From contig CAVONB010000014.1 of the NCBI GenBank assembly GCA_963697205.1, positions 156,841 to 220,840 on the forward strand: 64,000 nucleotides of DNA, given 5' to 3'. Origin of the DNA: CAVONB01 sp963697205 (GTDB lineage: Bacteria; Pseudomonadota; Alphaproteobacteria; Rhizobiales; Hyphomicrobiaceae). Numbering within the stretch: position 1 is the first letter of the stretch; the number at the start of each line of letters is the position of its first letter. The notes beneath the pieces are model-generated. The model saw nothing but the letters and a program-made list of their open reading frames with translations, searched no databases and had not been told where the DNA came from. Shown here piece after piece: positions 52,425 to 62,204 of this stretch. The translations under genes were made by a program, and so were the position numbers.

Positions 52425-53397
52425 ACTGACGATGGTCGAAGCGATCGATCTCGCCCTGGCGCGCGCCATGGCCGACGATGACAGCGTTCTGGTGCTCGGC
52501 GAGGATGTTGGCCGAGACGGCGGCGTCTTTCGCGCAACGCAAGGTCTGCTCGAACGCTTCGGTCCGCAGCGCGTGCATGACACGCCCCTTGCGGAATCCG
52601 CCATCGCCGGCCTCGCCGTCGGGCTCGCCGCCGGGGGCTTCAAGCCGGTCGCGGAGATACAGTTCGACGGCTTCATGCTCGCGACCATCGATCAGATGGC
52701 CAACCATGCCGCCCGCATGCGCACGCGCACCCGCGGTCGGCTGACCTGCCCCTTGGTCTTGCGCGCACCCGTCGGCGGCGGCATCCACGCGCCCGAGCAT
52801 CACTCCGACAGCGTGGAAACGTTCTTCGCGCACATTCCCGGCCTTCGCGTCGTCATGCCGTCCTCGCCCAGGAAGGCCTACGGCTTGCTGCTCGCCGCGA
52901 TCCGCGATCCCGACCCCGTCGTCTTCCTCGAACCCAAACGCCTCTATCGCGCGATCAAGGAGGACGTGATCGACGACGGCGCCGCCGCTCCCCTCGACAC
53001 GGCCTTCGTCTTGCGCGAGGGCGACGACCTCACACTTGTGTCGTGGGGCGCGATGATCTCCGAAACGCTCGCCGCCGCCGACGCTCTGAACCGCGACGAC
53101 GTAAGCGCCGAAGTCATCGATGTCGCCACCCTCAGGCCGCTGGATGCCGATCCGATCCTACGGTCGGTGGAGAAAACGGGCCGCTGCGTCATCGTGCACG
53201 AAGCGCCCCTGACGGGCGGATTCGGCGGTGAGATCGCCGCACGCATCGCCGAGCATGCCCTCCTGAGTCTTCTGGCGCCCATACGCCGCGTCGCCGGTTA
53301 CGACAGCGTCATGCCACTACCCAAGCTCGAGCAGCATTACATGCCCTCGACACGACGCATCGTCGACACGGCCCAGGACGTCATGTGCTTCCAATGA
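52417..53397 (+). CDS. 2-oxoacid dehydrogenase E1 beta
   Basis: 326-aa E1 partner subunit. It starts MAELTMVEAIDLALARAMAD; the ThDP-binding Glu is in VLVLGEDVGRDGGVF, and the domain order (transketolase pyrimidine-binding then C-terminal domain with EVIDVATLRPLDADPILRSV) is complete. ATG 52417 overlaps the alpha gene by 8 bp. GGCGGGIHAPEHHSD-like segment (PVGGGIHAPEHHSDSVE) is the conserved substrate-channel part. Confidence 0.93.
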   Translation: MAELTMVEAIDLALARAMADDDSVLVLGEDVGRDGGVFRATQGLLERFGPQRVHDTPLAESAIAGLAVGLAAGGFKPVAEIQFDGFMLATIDQMANHAARMRTRTRGRLTCPLVLRAPVGGGIHAPEHHSDSVETFFAHIPGLRVVMPSSPRKAYGLLLAAIRDPDPVVFLEPKRLYRAIKEDVIDDGAAAPLDTAFVLREGDDLTLVSWGAMISETLAAADALNRDDVSAEVIDVATLRPLDADPILRSVEKTGRCVIVHEAPLTGGFGGEIAARIAEHALLSLLAPIRRVAGYDSVMPLPKLEQHYMPSTRRIVDTAQDVMCFQ

Positions 53398-53410
53398 GCA
53401 TGAGCCACCC

Positions 53411-54505
53411 ATGAGGACGTTCGCACTACCCGATCTCGGCGAAGGCCTGCAGGAGGCCGAAATCGTCGCCTGGCACGTGGCCGAAGGCGACCGGATCGTC
53501 GCCGATCAGCCGCTCGTCGCCGTCGAAACCGCCAAGGCCGTGGTCGAAATCCCAGCCCCGTTCGCCGGTCGGGTGGTCCGCCTTCACGCCGGCGCCGGCA
53601 AAGTCGTCGCCGTCGGTGCCGCACTCCTCGACATCGAAAGCGCCGACCCGCTCCATGACGCGGGAACTGTCGTCGGTGCCTTGCCACAGGCCCCGGCCAC
53701 CACAAGCACGACACCAGCGCAGCGCCCCGCCCTGCGCGGCAGAATCAGCCCCGCCGTGCGAAAGATCGCACGCGACCTCGGCGTCGATATCGACGCGATG
53801 TCCGGCTCCGGCCCCGGCGGATCGATCACCCGCGCCGATGTGGAAGCAGCCGCGTCGAAGACCGCGACCGCATCCGGCTTCGCCCCCTTGCGCGGAGTGC
53901 GCCGCGCCATGTCGGACTCGCTGCAATCGGCGAGCGCCGGCATCGTATCGGCGACGGTCGCAGACGAAGCACGCATCGACAGCTGGCAGACGGCAACCGA
54001 CCCGACCATCCGGTTGATCCGCGCCGTCGCTGCCGGCTGCACGGCATCGCCGGCGCTGAATGCCTGGTTCGACGCGAAGGCGCGCGCCCGCAAGCTGCAC
54101 GACCACATCGATCTCGCCCTGGCCGTCAATACCGACGATGGCCTGTTCGCGCCCGTCCTGCGCGACGTCGCAAACCGGGACGACACCGACCTGCGATCCG
54201 CGCTCGAAACGATCAAACGCGACGTCGCCGCACGCACCGTGCCGCTATCGGAGCTGCGCGGGCCGACGATCACACTGTCGAATTTCGGCATGCTCGGCGG
54301 CCTGACCGCCGTGCTGACCATCGTAGCGCCACAAGTCGCGATCCTGGGCGCTGGCCGGATTCACGACGCGGTACGCGTCGTCGACGGGCAAAGCAGCATC
54401 GTTCGCATCCTACCGTTGTCGCTGACCGTCGATCATCGAGCCGTGAACGGCGCCGAGGCCATTCGCTTCCTGAATGCGGCGATCGAGTCATTGACCCGGC
54501 CATGA
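53411..54505 (+). CDS. Dihydrolipoamide acyltransferase E2
   Basis: 364-aa E2 core. One lipoyl domain with the lipoylated Lys42 in VAVETAKAVVEIP (ETAK in place of the usual ETDK), a peripheral subunit-binding domain (ISPAVRKIARDLGVDIDAMS), and an acyltransferase domain ending in the catalytic LTVDHRAVNGAEAIRF (His/Asp). The E3 dehydrogenase is not encoded in this window, so it must be supplied elsewhere. It starts 13 bp after the E1 beta stop. Confidence 0.92.
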   Translation: MRTFALPDLGEGLQEAEIVAWHVAEGDRIVADQPLVAVETAKAVVEIPAPFAGRVVRLHAGAGKVVAVGAALLDIESADPLHDAGTVVGALPQAPATTSTTPAQRPALRGRISPAVRKIARDLGVDIDAMSGSGPGGSITRADVEAAASKTATASGFAPLRGVRRAMSDSLQSASAGIVSATVADEARIDSWQTATDPTIRLIRAVAAGCTASPALNAWFDAKARARKLHDHIDLALAVNTDDGLFAPVLRDVANRDDTDLRSALETIKRDVAARTVPLSELRGPTITLSNFGMLGGLTAVLTIVAPQVAILGAGRIHDAVRVVDGQSSIVRILPLSLTVDHRAVNGAEAIRFLNAAIESLTRP

Positions 54506-54539
54506 CCCTTCAAGGCGCGAATGGAGAGTGACAAAAGGC

Positions 54540-55646
54540 ATGTCTGACATCTTCGGCTACATCGATGCTCTTGGCCCCGAGAAGGTCGTGCACATTGCTG
54601 AGCCCACCTTGGGACTGAAGGCGATCGTCGTCGTCGACAACACGGCCGCCGGCCCAGCCATCGGCGGCACGCGAATGGCGCGCGACGTCACGGTGGAGGA
54701 ATGCTTCCGCCTCGCGCGTGCCATGACATTGAAGAATGCGTCGGCCAGCCTCGCGCACGGCGGCGCCAAGTCGGTGATCGTCGGCGATCCCGCAATGCCG
54801 GCCGCCGACAAGGAGCAGATCATCCGCGCCTTCGCCCAGGCGATCCGCACCCTCGACGCCTACATTCCCGGCCCCGACATGGGCACCGACGAGCAGGCTA
54901 TGGCCTGGGTCAAGGATGAAATCGGCCGTTCCGTCGGCCTCCCGCGCGTCCTCGGCGGCATCCCGCTCGATGAGATCGGCGCGACCGGTTTCGGCCTCGC
55001 CATTGCCGCCGAAGCCGCCCAGGCCTTCGGCGGACCGAATTTGAAAGGCGCCCGCGTCGCCGTCCAGGGTTTCGGCGCCGTCGGCCAGCATGCCGCCCGC
55101 TTCCTGCGCGACAAGGGCGCCGTGCTCGTCGCCGCCTCCGACTCCCATATGACGATCGCCGACCCCGAGGGTCTGGACATCGAGGCACTTGTCGCCGTCA
55201 AGCGCGCCGGCGGCCGCTTAGCGGACGCGCCCAAGGCGAAAGAGTTGGGCCGCGACGACATCGTCGCCGTCCCTTGCGACATCTGGATTCCCGCCGCTCG
55301 CCCCGACGTCCTCGACGAATCCAACATCGCGCGCCTCGACACCACACTTGTGCTGCAGGGCGCCAACATTCCCGCCACCTCCGCCGCCGAGCGGATCATG
55401 CACGAGCGCAGCATCCTCTCCATCCCCGACTTCATCGCAAATGCCGGCGGCGTCATCTGCGCGGCGGTCGAATATCAGGGCGGCACCGAGCAAGCAGCTT
55501 TCGAAACCATCGCTCAAAAGATCGCCGCCAACACCCGCGAGGTTCTGGCGGCCGCGCACACCGACGCGATTTTGCCGCGTGCGGCGGCCGCGCGGCTCGC
55601 CGAGCGCCGCGTGCAGGCCGCTATGTCGCTCAGACGCTGGCGATAG
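54540..55646 (+). CDS. Glu/Leu/Phe/Val dehydrogenase
   Basis: 368-aa NAD(P)-dependent amino-acid dehydrogenase. N-terminal catalytic domain: AAGPAIGGTRMARDVTVEE, LKNASASLAHGGAKSVIVGDP (catalytic Lys residues). C-terminal Rossmann domain: GARVAVQGFGAVGQHAARFL. It deaminates Glu or a branched-chain/aromatic amino acid to a 2-oxoacid. Its place 34 bp after the E2 gene suggests the oxoacid may be the substrate of the adjacent E1/E2 complex. GAGAGTGA precedes the region; ATG 54540 (MSDIFGYID) is preferred over 54528. Confidence 0.9.
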   Translation: MSDIFGYIDALGPEKVVHIAEPTLGLKAIVVVDNTAAGPAIGGTRMARDVTVEECFRLARAMTLKNASASLAHGGAKSVIVGDPAMPAADKEQIIRAFAQAIRTLDAYIPGPDMGTDEQAMAWVKDEIGRSVGLPRVLGGIPLDEIGATGFGLAIAAEAAQAFGGPNLKGARVAVQGFGAVGQHAARFLRDKGAVLVAASDSHMTIADPEGLDIEALVAVKRAGGRLADAPKAKELGRDDIVAVPCDIWIPAARPDVLDESNIARLDTTLVLQGANIPATSAAERIMHERSILSIPDFIANAGGVICAAVEYQGGTEQAAFETIAQKIAANTREVLAAAHTDAILPRAAAARLAERRVQAAMSLRRWR

Positions 55647-55674
55647 TGCCGATGACGACGTTGGCCAGGACGCC

Positions 55675-55707
55675 AGCGGCCGGCGATGGCCTGCATCGCC
55701 GGCCGCT
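55675..55707. terminator. Strong hairpin between convergent operons
   Basis: A perfect 14-bp stem (AGCGGCCGGCGATG / CATCGCCGGCCGCT) with a 5-nt loop, 28 bp after the amino-acid dehydrogenase stop and 45 bp from the end of the convergent binding-protein gene. It could end transcription from both sides. No T run. Confidence 0.65.
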
Positions 55708-55752
55708 CGAGCCCCTGATCGCGAGATGATCGTGAGATGTTCGTGGCCGCGC

Positions 55753-56787
55753 TCAGGGACCCGCGTCGAAGCCGACCTTGTCGACCAGCTCGGACGCCGC
55801 CTTGCGGTACTTGGCGATATCCTCCAGCGGCAGCTTATCGGGCATCAACGCTCCCCAGCTCTTCACCAGCTCCGACACCGCCACCTTGGGGTTGACCGGA
55901 TACTCGCTGTTGACGTCGGCATAGATGCGTTGCCCATCCTCCGACGCTAGGAACGCCATCAACTTGATCGCATTCGCCTTGTTCGGCGCGTTCTTGGCCA
56001 GCGCCATGCCCGAGATGTTGACATGGCTGCCGCGGTCCTTCGCATTGGGGAAGATCAGGCGCACGCTGTCCGCCCACGCCTTCTGGGCCGGGTTCTGAAG
56101 CATCGCCGCCATGTAGTACGTGTTCCCGATCGCGATGTCGCACAGCCCCGCCTGCACGTCGCGCACCTGCTCGCGGTCGCCACCGGCCGGCTTGCGCGCC
56201 AGATTGGCCTTAAGCCCCCGCAGCCAGGCTTCCGCGCCCGCTTCTCCCTTGTGCGCGATCATGGCCGCGACCAGCGAGACATTATAGACATGCTTGCCCG
56301 ACCGGATGCAGATCCGGCCCTTCCACTTGGGGTCCGCCAGCTCCTCGTAGGTAATGGCGTCCTGCTTCACGCGTGCTTTGGAAGCGTAGACGACACGCGC
56401 GCGCAACGTCAGGCCGAACCAGTGCCCGTCGGGGTCGCGAAAGCTCGACGGTATCGCAGCGGCCAGCGCTTCGCTCGTCACCGGCTGGGTCAGCCCCTGC
56501 GTCTTGGCTTGCGACAGGCGCGCAATGTCGACCGTGAACAGAAGATCGGCCGGACTGTTGGCGCCTTCCGCCGCGATCCGCTCGTTCAATCCCGCGCCAG
56601 CGAACACCAGGTTGGTTTCGATGCCCGTTTTCTCCTTGAAGATTTTCAGCAGCGGATTGATGAGGCCGGGCTCGCGGTACGAGTAGATGTTGACCTGTTG
56701 TTGCGCGACGGCCTCGATCGAGCCGAGTGACACGATCGTGCCGGCCAGAGCCGCAAGGATCGTTCTGCGCAAGGTCATCGTCATCAT
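55753..56787 (-). CDS. Fe(3+) ABC-transporter periplasmic binding protein
   Basis: 344-aa secreted binding protein of the FbpA/FutA/AfuA family. A signal peptide (LRRTILAALAGTIVSLGSIEAVAQ) precedes VNIYSYREPGLINPLLKIFKEKTGI. The two-Tyr iron site lies in AIGNTYYMAAML. QPVTSEALAAAIPSSFRDPDGHWFGLTLRARVVYAS matches the family core. The permease and ATPase genes are absent downstream, where the convergent terminator lies, and upstream is only IS debris. It may be an orphan or left over from a broken operon. Confidence 0.92.
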   Translation of the reverse strand: MMTMTLRRTILAALAGTIVSLGSIEAVAQQQVNIYSYREPGLINPLLKIFKEKTGIETNLVFAGAGLNERIAAEGANSPADLLFTVDIARLSQAKTQGLTQPVTSEALAAAIPSSFRDPDGHWFGLTLRARVVYASKARVKQDAITYEELADPKWKGRICIRSGKHVYNVSLVAAMIAHKGEAGAEAWLRGLKANLARKPAGGDREQVRDVQAGLCDIAIGNTYYMAAMLQNPAQKAWADSVRLIFPNAKDRGSHVNISGMALAKNAPNKANAIKLMAFLASEDGQRIYADVNSEYPVNPKVAVSELVKSWGALMPDKLPLEDIAKYRKAASELVDKVGFDAGP

Positions 56788-56920
56788 CGGACAGTCTCCG
56801 CTTCAAGTCTCTGTCGCGCAGCGACCGGATGTGCTGCACGTCGAGGCGACAGATCGGCCGCGAACCGCTTCAAGTCAAGGGCAATATGGCCGCACACAAC
56901 ACATTGGAATTACTCTAGTT

Positions 56921-57133
56921 TTAGCTCCAGAAACCAATCATGAAAACGCGCACGCGGCGTCCACAAATCATGCCTTCCTTGCGGCACAGCTCGGCGATGC
57001 TGTCCTCACCGCGCAAACCCTCCAGCACAATGCGGATCTTCTCCTCGGCTGAGAAATGCCGCCGGGTCGCTCTGCGGATGTCCCTGACGGTCTCCTCCGC
57101 GCTCCGCGGAGCCTGCTTGTCGCGTTGTCTCAT
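56921..57133 (-). pseudogene. IS3-family transposase OrfA, truncated
   Basis: Only the first 50 or so residues are recognisable: MRQRDKQAPRSAEETVRDIR...RRHFSAEEKIRIVLEGLRGEDSIAELCRKEG, the helix-turn-helix of an IS3-type OrfA. Similarity is lost at CRKEGM (about 56990), where the frame runs into unrelated sequence. No OrfB follows. Confidence 0.7.
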
Positions 57134-57174
57134 CGTGTCCCTCCATGGGGTTACGATGAGCCGCAAACACTCTC

Positions 57175-57589
57175 CTACGCAATCAGCTCAAACTGTCCGG
57201 TAGGTTCTGACGGGGAACACGATGGACCTGGCTGGCGAAATTGCGCAGTCGCCGGCCAGCGAACGTCGCTGTCGTGGCAATCGCCAATAAGACAGCGCGA
57301 GTCATCTGGGCCATACTGCATCATGGCGGCATATACGGATCGCCCGCGCAGCCCACGAGATAAGGCGTTTGACGAGTTCGGTCTGACCTCAGATCGCTGC
57401 GGATGCGAGGGTGAATCGAGCGTGATGGCATAATCGGGCGCACCGGGGCCGGACGAACCCGTTGGGCGCATCGAGCTTCGAGCTCGTGTCGCGTGATTGG
57501 GATCCGGTTCGCGGATTGACCATCGAGGCCGGCGGCGCGGGGCGCGCTGCCACAACAGGCCGGATAGATGACCGCAGCCGCAGGAAATG
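57175..57589. other. Degraded DNA between IS3 and IS66 remnants
   Basis: No intact gene. Frames on both strands overlap and show no motif; the expected 3' part of the IS66 transposase is absent here. Confidence 0.45.
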
Positions 57590-58630
57590 TCAGAAGCGCA
57601 AAGATTCCTCTTGCTCGAGCAGGGGCATCCATAGATGCGCCCAACAAGCCGCCTCCAGGATCGGACCCGGCGTTCGCGCGGCGTCGTACAGCCGATTGTA
57701 TCCGCTGTAGGCGTCGGCCTGCAGCACGCCCGACCATCGGGGGAGATGCGCCTCGACGTGCGCACCGCTTCGATCGCGCGAGTAGTAGAACATCGCCGCA
57801 GGTGGAGCGCGGCCTCCAAAAGGCCTGTCATCCCTGACATAGACCCAGCATCTACCGGTGATCGTCTTGCCCTTGGCCAGCACCGGTACGGTCGTGTCGT
57901 CGCCGTGCAGCCGATCGGCACCGAAGACGTAGTCTTCCATGCGCCTGAGCAGCGGCTCCAGTGCCGCGCAACCACCCCCCACCTGATCGGCCAGCGTCGA
58001 CACGGCGAGCGGTACACCTTCTCGCCCATAGCGCTCCGACTGGCGGTTCAATGGCTGATGCTGCCCGAACTTCTCGAACAACAGCATGGCCATCAGGTTG
58101 GGACCCGCCCAGCCACGCGGCGTGACGTGAAACGGCGCAGGTGGCTCGGAGATCTTCTCGCAATCCCGGCACGTCATCTTCTCGCGCACGTGCTGGATCA
58201 CTTTCCACTGCCGCGGGACGACTTCCAGCGTCTCGGTGACCGTCTCGCCGAGCTTGCGCAAGCGCGTGCCGCCGCAGCAGTCGCAGGCCGTGGGTCCGGG
58301 CACGATGATACGCTCGCGCTGAAGATGTGCGGGAAACGGCTGGCGCGAGGGCCGCTTGCGCGTGAAGGCGGCCACCGTCGTGGCTCTGGCGGCAGCCTTC
58401 TCGGCGGCGATCTCGTCCTCGGTGGCGGTCGCCTCCAGCTCTTCGAGATCGAGCTCCATCTGGTCGATGAGGCGGGCCGTGCGCTCCGATCGCGGTCCGT
58501 AGATCTGACGCTTGAGCTTGGCGATCTCCAAGTTCTGGCGCGCGATCGTCGCCGCGTCGTCGGCCAACTGGGCGCGGGCCAGTGCCAGTTCAGCCTTCAG
58601 CGTCGCGATGTCGTCGGATGGCGAATCCAT
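57590..58630 (-). pseudogene. IS66-family transposase TnpC, truncated
   Basis: 346 codons of a protein that should exceed 500. The N-terminal helical region (LKAELALARAQLADDAATIA), the zinc-finger-like CDCCGGTRLRKLGE, CRDCEKI, and the first catalytic Asp region (LHGDDTTVPVLAKGKTITGR; LQADAYSGYNRLY) are present. After LEAACWAH the frame ends with unrelated LWMPLLEQEESLRF. The rest of the DDE domain, including the catalytic Glu, is missing, so a deletion has removed the 3' part. Confidence 0.85.
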
Positions 58631-58678
58631 GTCCTCATGGAATCACAGACCGTCGTTCGCCGCTCGCCGAAAGCTCAG

Positions 58679-59025
58679 CTATCCAGCGCGTTCCGGCCGG
58701 AATGTGTGAACCGGGTTACGCCAATCGATCCCGTCGAGCATGTAGGCGAGCTGCGCAGCCGAGATCGCAACGCTGCCGTTGATCGCCGACGGCCAGACGA
58801 ACCGCCCCGCTCCAGGCGCTTGGCGTAGAGCGACATCCCGAGACCATCGTGCCAGAGGATCTTGATCAGGTCGCCACGCGCCCCGCGAAACACGAACAGA
58901 TCGCCGGCGAAGGGGTCGCGCCCGAGCGTCTCCTGCACCTGCAGGGCGAGCCCGTTCATGCCGCGCCGCATGTCGGTGCGCCCGACCGCGAGCCAGACCC
59001 GCACGCCCGACGGGACCGGGATCAT
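58679..59025 (-). pseudogene. IS66 TnpB with a one-base frameshift
   Basis: IS66 Orf2. The frame from ATG 59025 reads MIPVPSGVRVWLAVGRTDMR and KILWHDGLGMSLYAKRLERG, then breaks in a G-rich run near 58804. The normal ending RFVWPSAINGSVAISAAQLA...YMLDGIDWRNPV lies in another frame and stops at 58679. One missing base restores it. Length and sequence otherwise fit TnpB (about 115 aa). Confidence 0.82.
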
Positions 59026-59403
59026 CGCTTCCTCAGCACATCGAGAACGCGCTTGAGCACTCGGGCATCGAAGCCCGCTCCGACGCGGACGCGGCAGTCG
59101 TCCGGCGACCTCGATCTCGATCGTCTCCGGGGCAGCGGAGGCCGGCGCGATCGGCTTGCTCCGTCTCGTCCGCTGGCGATGATCGTCACCGGCACGAGCC
59201 AGTCGCGTTGGCAGGGCGCTTGACGCCGTTGTCGGATCCTCAAATCGGCGACGCCAGCTGAACACCTGGTTCGCATTGACGTCGTACTGGCGCGCCACCA
59301 CCGACACCGAGGCGCCGGGCTTCCGCGTCGCAGCCACGATCTCCCGCTTCAGCGCCTCAGGCCACCGCTTGTTCCGCCGCGCTTCGCCTCCTTGTGTCCA
59401 CAT
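59022..59403 (-). pseudogene. IS66 TnpA with frameshifts
   Basis: IS66 Orf1 (helix-turn-helix). MWTQGGEARRNKRWPEALKR, GASVSVVARQYDVNANQVFS and SWRRRFEDP are in one frame; parts of the C-terminal region (LVPVTIIASGRDGA; SAAPETIEIEVAG; RVRVGAGFDARVLKRVLDVL) are in different frames, so at least two frame changes have occurred. The stop at 59022-59024 overlaps the tnpB start. Confidence 0.72.
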
Positions 59404-59662
59404 CCGACATCGTGGGCACATCCCGCCTGCTCGACACATCATAGACGGGTTGGAGAATTGGCCACATCCTTCACCGCCACAAGGCGGCCCTCACCGGAGG
59501 GAGACGGTGATGACGATGTTGTGGACATGATCTTGCGGGAGCTCCCTGAACATGTGCCAGCCTGTTCCGCAACACAGCGGAACGGCAATGGGGAAAAGCG
59601 GGAAATCGCGGGAAGTGCCGGGAGTTGCCAGGAAGATTACACCCCTGACCTCTGCAGTGCGA

Positions 59663-60030
59663 TCAGGGCCGTTCCGCGGGGTTCCGCGCCGCTCCCGGAA
59701 GCGTCACGCAACCCACTGGTATCTCGAAGTACCGTCGTCGATCAGTTCCCGCTTCCGCGCTGGTCTCATAGCCATCTTCTGAGGACGTCCTGTAGCATCT
59801 CCTTCTCCAAGGAAAGTCCGCCAAGATCCGCATCAGTTGCCCGTTCTCCTCCTCGAGTTGGCGCAACTGCTTCATCTCCAGCGGCATCAACCCGCCGTAC
59901 TTCTTCTTCCAAGCGTAGCACGGGGCCTGGCTGATCCCCTTCTTTGGGCAAACCTCCACGACCGAGGTGCCTAGCGCAGCACGAACGCGATCTGCGCCTA
60001 CGAGAAATTCGATCGCCTCATCGGACTTCT
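59663..60030 (-). pseudogene. IS3-family OrfA remnant (IS407-like)
   Basis: Recognisable segment EVCPKKGISQAPCYAWKKKYGGLMPLEMKQLRQLEEENGQLMRILADF, with the continuation LSLEKEMLQDVLRRWL in a second frame. The upstream helix-turn-helix is degenerate. No OrfB remains. It adjoins the NhaA gene on the same strand. Confidence 0.7.
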
Positions 60031-60136
60031 CTTCTCATGAGCCCAGGGGCTGTTGTCAGACAAACTGGTACTATTGGATCCGTAGACCAACCGGCTCCCC
60101 GGAAACGGGACCGCTTATGGACGAATAGCTGAGAAG

Positions 60137-61456
60137 CTAACGCCGCGGTGCACGCGAGGCTAGTCGGACCAGCATCAGGCTCCCAACGACCGCGGCAAAG
60201 GCAGATCCAGAGAGGATCCCAAGCTTCGCAGCGTTGAGCATTTCCGGCTCGAATGCCAGGCCCGCAATGAACAGCGACATCGTGAACCCAATCCCGGTGA
60301 GAAAGGCGCCTGCTGCAACGAACCCCCACGACAGGCCGGGCCCGAGCACGGCCAAGCGGGAACGGACGGCGAGCCAGCAGAAACCGAGAACGCCAATCGG
60401 TTTGCCCACCACTAGACCGACGACGATCGCCACCGAGACTGCTTGACCGAGATCGGCGCCGTGTATCGCAATTCCTGCATTTGCCAGCGCGAAGATCGGC
60501 ATGATTGCAAAGCCCACCCACGGGTGCAGCATAATCTCGAGCCGTTCGACGGGCGAGAGGGCTTCGGTGACCGCTCTACCGGCTAGCCGTAGATCTTGGC
60601 GGTCCTCGGTATCGCCGCTCCAATGCTCGCCTGCGGGATAGGCGAGCACACGCCCCAGGACCGCCCGCAATCGCGTATCGCTCACCCAAACGCGGGTCGG
60701 CGTCATTAGCCCGAGGATGACGCCAGCGATCGTTGCGTGGATGCCCGAGGCGTCGAAGCACAACCAGATTGCGCCTCCCAGCAAAAAGTAGACGGGGACG
60801 CTTCTAACGCCGAAGCGCGAAAAGGCCCCAACCACGCCGAGCCCCAGTATTCCGAGACCGAGAGCGATCCAGTTCATCGCTTCCCCGTAACCGAAGGCCA
60901 CAACAAGTATCGCCCCGACATCATCGAAAATCGCCAGGGACAGCAGGAACAGACGCAGGGTTGGCGGGATCCGGCTTCCGAACAGCGCAAGGCATCCGAT
61001 CACGAAGGCGGTATCGGTCGCCATTACGGTTCCCCACCCGTGCATTCCGGGCTGTCCGGTCATCAACGCCAGATACAGTAAGACCGGAACGACCATGCCG
61101 CCGAGAGCTCCTGCAAGGGGAAGCCCAGCCAGTCGCGGATCGCGCAATTCACCCAGAACCAGCTCCCGCTTCAGTTCGAGCGAAATCACGAAGAAAAAGA
61201 ACGTCATCAGCCCGTCATTGATCCAGTGTCGCAAGGAGCGGGTGAAGTCCAGCGCCCCGAACGTCAGGCCAATGGGGGTCTCCCAGAATGCCAGGAAAGC
61301 TTCAGCCCAAGGCGAATTGGCCAACGTCAACGCGAGCAGCACTGCCAGGAGCAGGAGCCCTCCCGCCGCCGCCTCGATTTCAAGAAAGCGGGCGAAAGGT
61401 TTCGTGAACCTGTCGGCAGCCCCATGAGGCAGGTTCGCACTGTTCTGATCGACCAT
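60137..61456 (-). CDS. nhaA: Na+/H+ antiporter NhaA
   Basis: 439-aa inner-membrane antiporter that exports Na+ in exchange for H+. About twelve helices; the catalytic Asp pair is in LLSLAIFDDVGAILVVAFGYG, and GVVPVLLY-like and GIHATIAGVILGLMTPTRV segments are typical of NhaA. The N-terminal extension (DRFTKPFARFLEIEAAAGGLLLLAVLLALTLANSPWA) is normal for the longer bacterial NhaA. It could complement the nearby N-ATPase in Na+ homeostasis. Confidence 0.94.
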   Translation of the reverse strand: MVDQNSANLPHGAADRFTKPFARFLEIEAAAGGLLLLAVLLALTLANSPWAEAFLAFWETPIGLTFGALDFTRSLRHWINDGLMTFFFFVISLELKRELVLGELRDPRLAGLPLAGALGGMVVPVLLYLALMTGQPGMHGWGTVMATDTAFVIGCLALFGSRIPPTLRLFLLSLAIFDDVGAILVVAFGYGEAMNWIALGLGILGLGVVGAFSRFGVRSVPVYFLLGGAIWLCFDASGIHATIAGVILGLMTPTRVWVSDTRLRAVLGRVLAYPAGEHWSGDTEDRQDLRLAGRAVTEALSPVERLEIMLHPWVGFAIMPIFALANAGIAIHGADLGQAVSVAIVVGLVVGKPIGVLGFCWLAVRSRLAVLGPGLSWGFVAAGAFLTGIGFTMSLFIAGLAFEPEMLNAAKLGILSGSAFAAVVGSLMLVRLASRAPRR

Positions 61457-61816
61457 GGATGGTGCGTGCCTCCAAGTGCTTCAAATGGTTCGCTCCACCG
61501 GAATGCAGAATGCGCGGAGGGCGTCCGACGCGACGGCCCAGTGCATCTTCCTTTCGGCCTCCGTGTCGACGGCGTTGGGGTGCGCCGCTGCGGCGTCTCG
61601 AGGGACGCCTAAGATTTTCCTCGCAGGAAGAAGCTGCTGATCATTCAAGGTAAGCAGCAGAGCTACCCTGGGCTCGGTCTGATCGACCACCCAAATCTGT
61701 AGGATAACCTCGTCCTGACCGACGTGCCTATGCGAAGACCTGTGATCGCGGTTAGTGCAGAGGGTTCAGGATGCCCCCGCCCCCGCGCACCATCCTGGCC
61801 GCACTGAACACCGGGC
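61457..61816. other. Intergenic, 360 bp
   Basis: No convincing gene. A minus-strand frame (61481-61690, MVDQTEPRVALLLTLNDQQL...) is possible but has no motif or clear ribosome binding site. Confidence 0.4.
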
Positions 61817-62131
61817 TTACCGCCGTCCAAGCTTGCCGAATTTGCTGTCCAGAAGGGCGCGAATTTTCTTCGCTCCGCCGTGCAGGGCCGCTTCGACAGT
61901 CGCGTCATTGTGAGTAACGACTTCCGGCTGCATGCCCTCAGGACGCGCCTCGATGGTGCAGCGAATATCATCATGGCCACCCTTGGCGGCATTGACATCT
62001 GCCAGATGCACCTCGATGCGTGACAGACGCCCCGTCAGATGCCCCAGGGCCGAAACAACCGCATTTTCGGCCACTTCGGCTAGACGCTCATCGCTTTGAA
62101 TATTCGCATCCGTGTTGAGTTTAAAGTGCAT
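61817..62131 (-). CDS. Ribosome hibernation promoting factor-like protein (HPF/RaiA)
   Basis: 104-aa protein of the S30AE/sigma-54 modulation fold. It begins MHFKLNTDANIQSDERLAEV and contains RLSRIEVHLADVNAAKGGHDDIRCTIEARPEGMQPEVVTHNDATVEAAL, the beta-alpha-beta-beta-beta-alpha pattern with conserved Asp/Asn. It is of the short form and would bind idle 70S/100S ribosomes during energy or oxygen starvation. Small size means some may be stress-type paralogues rather than housekeeping HPF. Confidence 0.87.
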   Translation of the reverse strand: MHFKLNTDANIQSDERLAEVAENAVVSALGHLTGRLSRIEVHLADVNAAKGGHDDIRCTIEARPEGMQPEVVTHNDATVEAALHGGAKKIRALLDSKFGKLGRR

Positions 62132-62204
62132 GTGATCCTCTTGCGTGTCCAAACTTCTGACCCTACCCCGAGATGGGCGAGGCCGGCGCCCTGGAGAACA
62201 CCGC

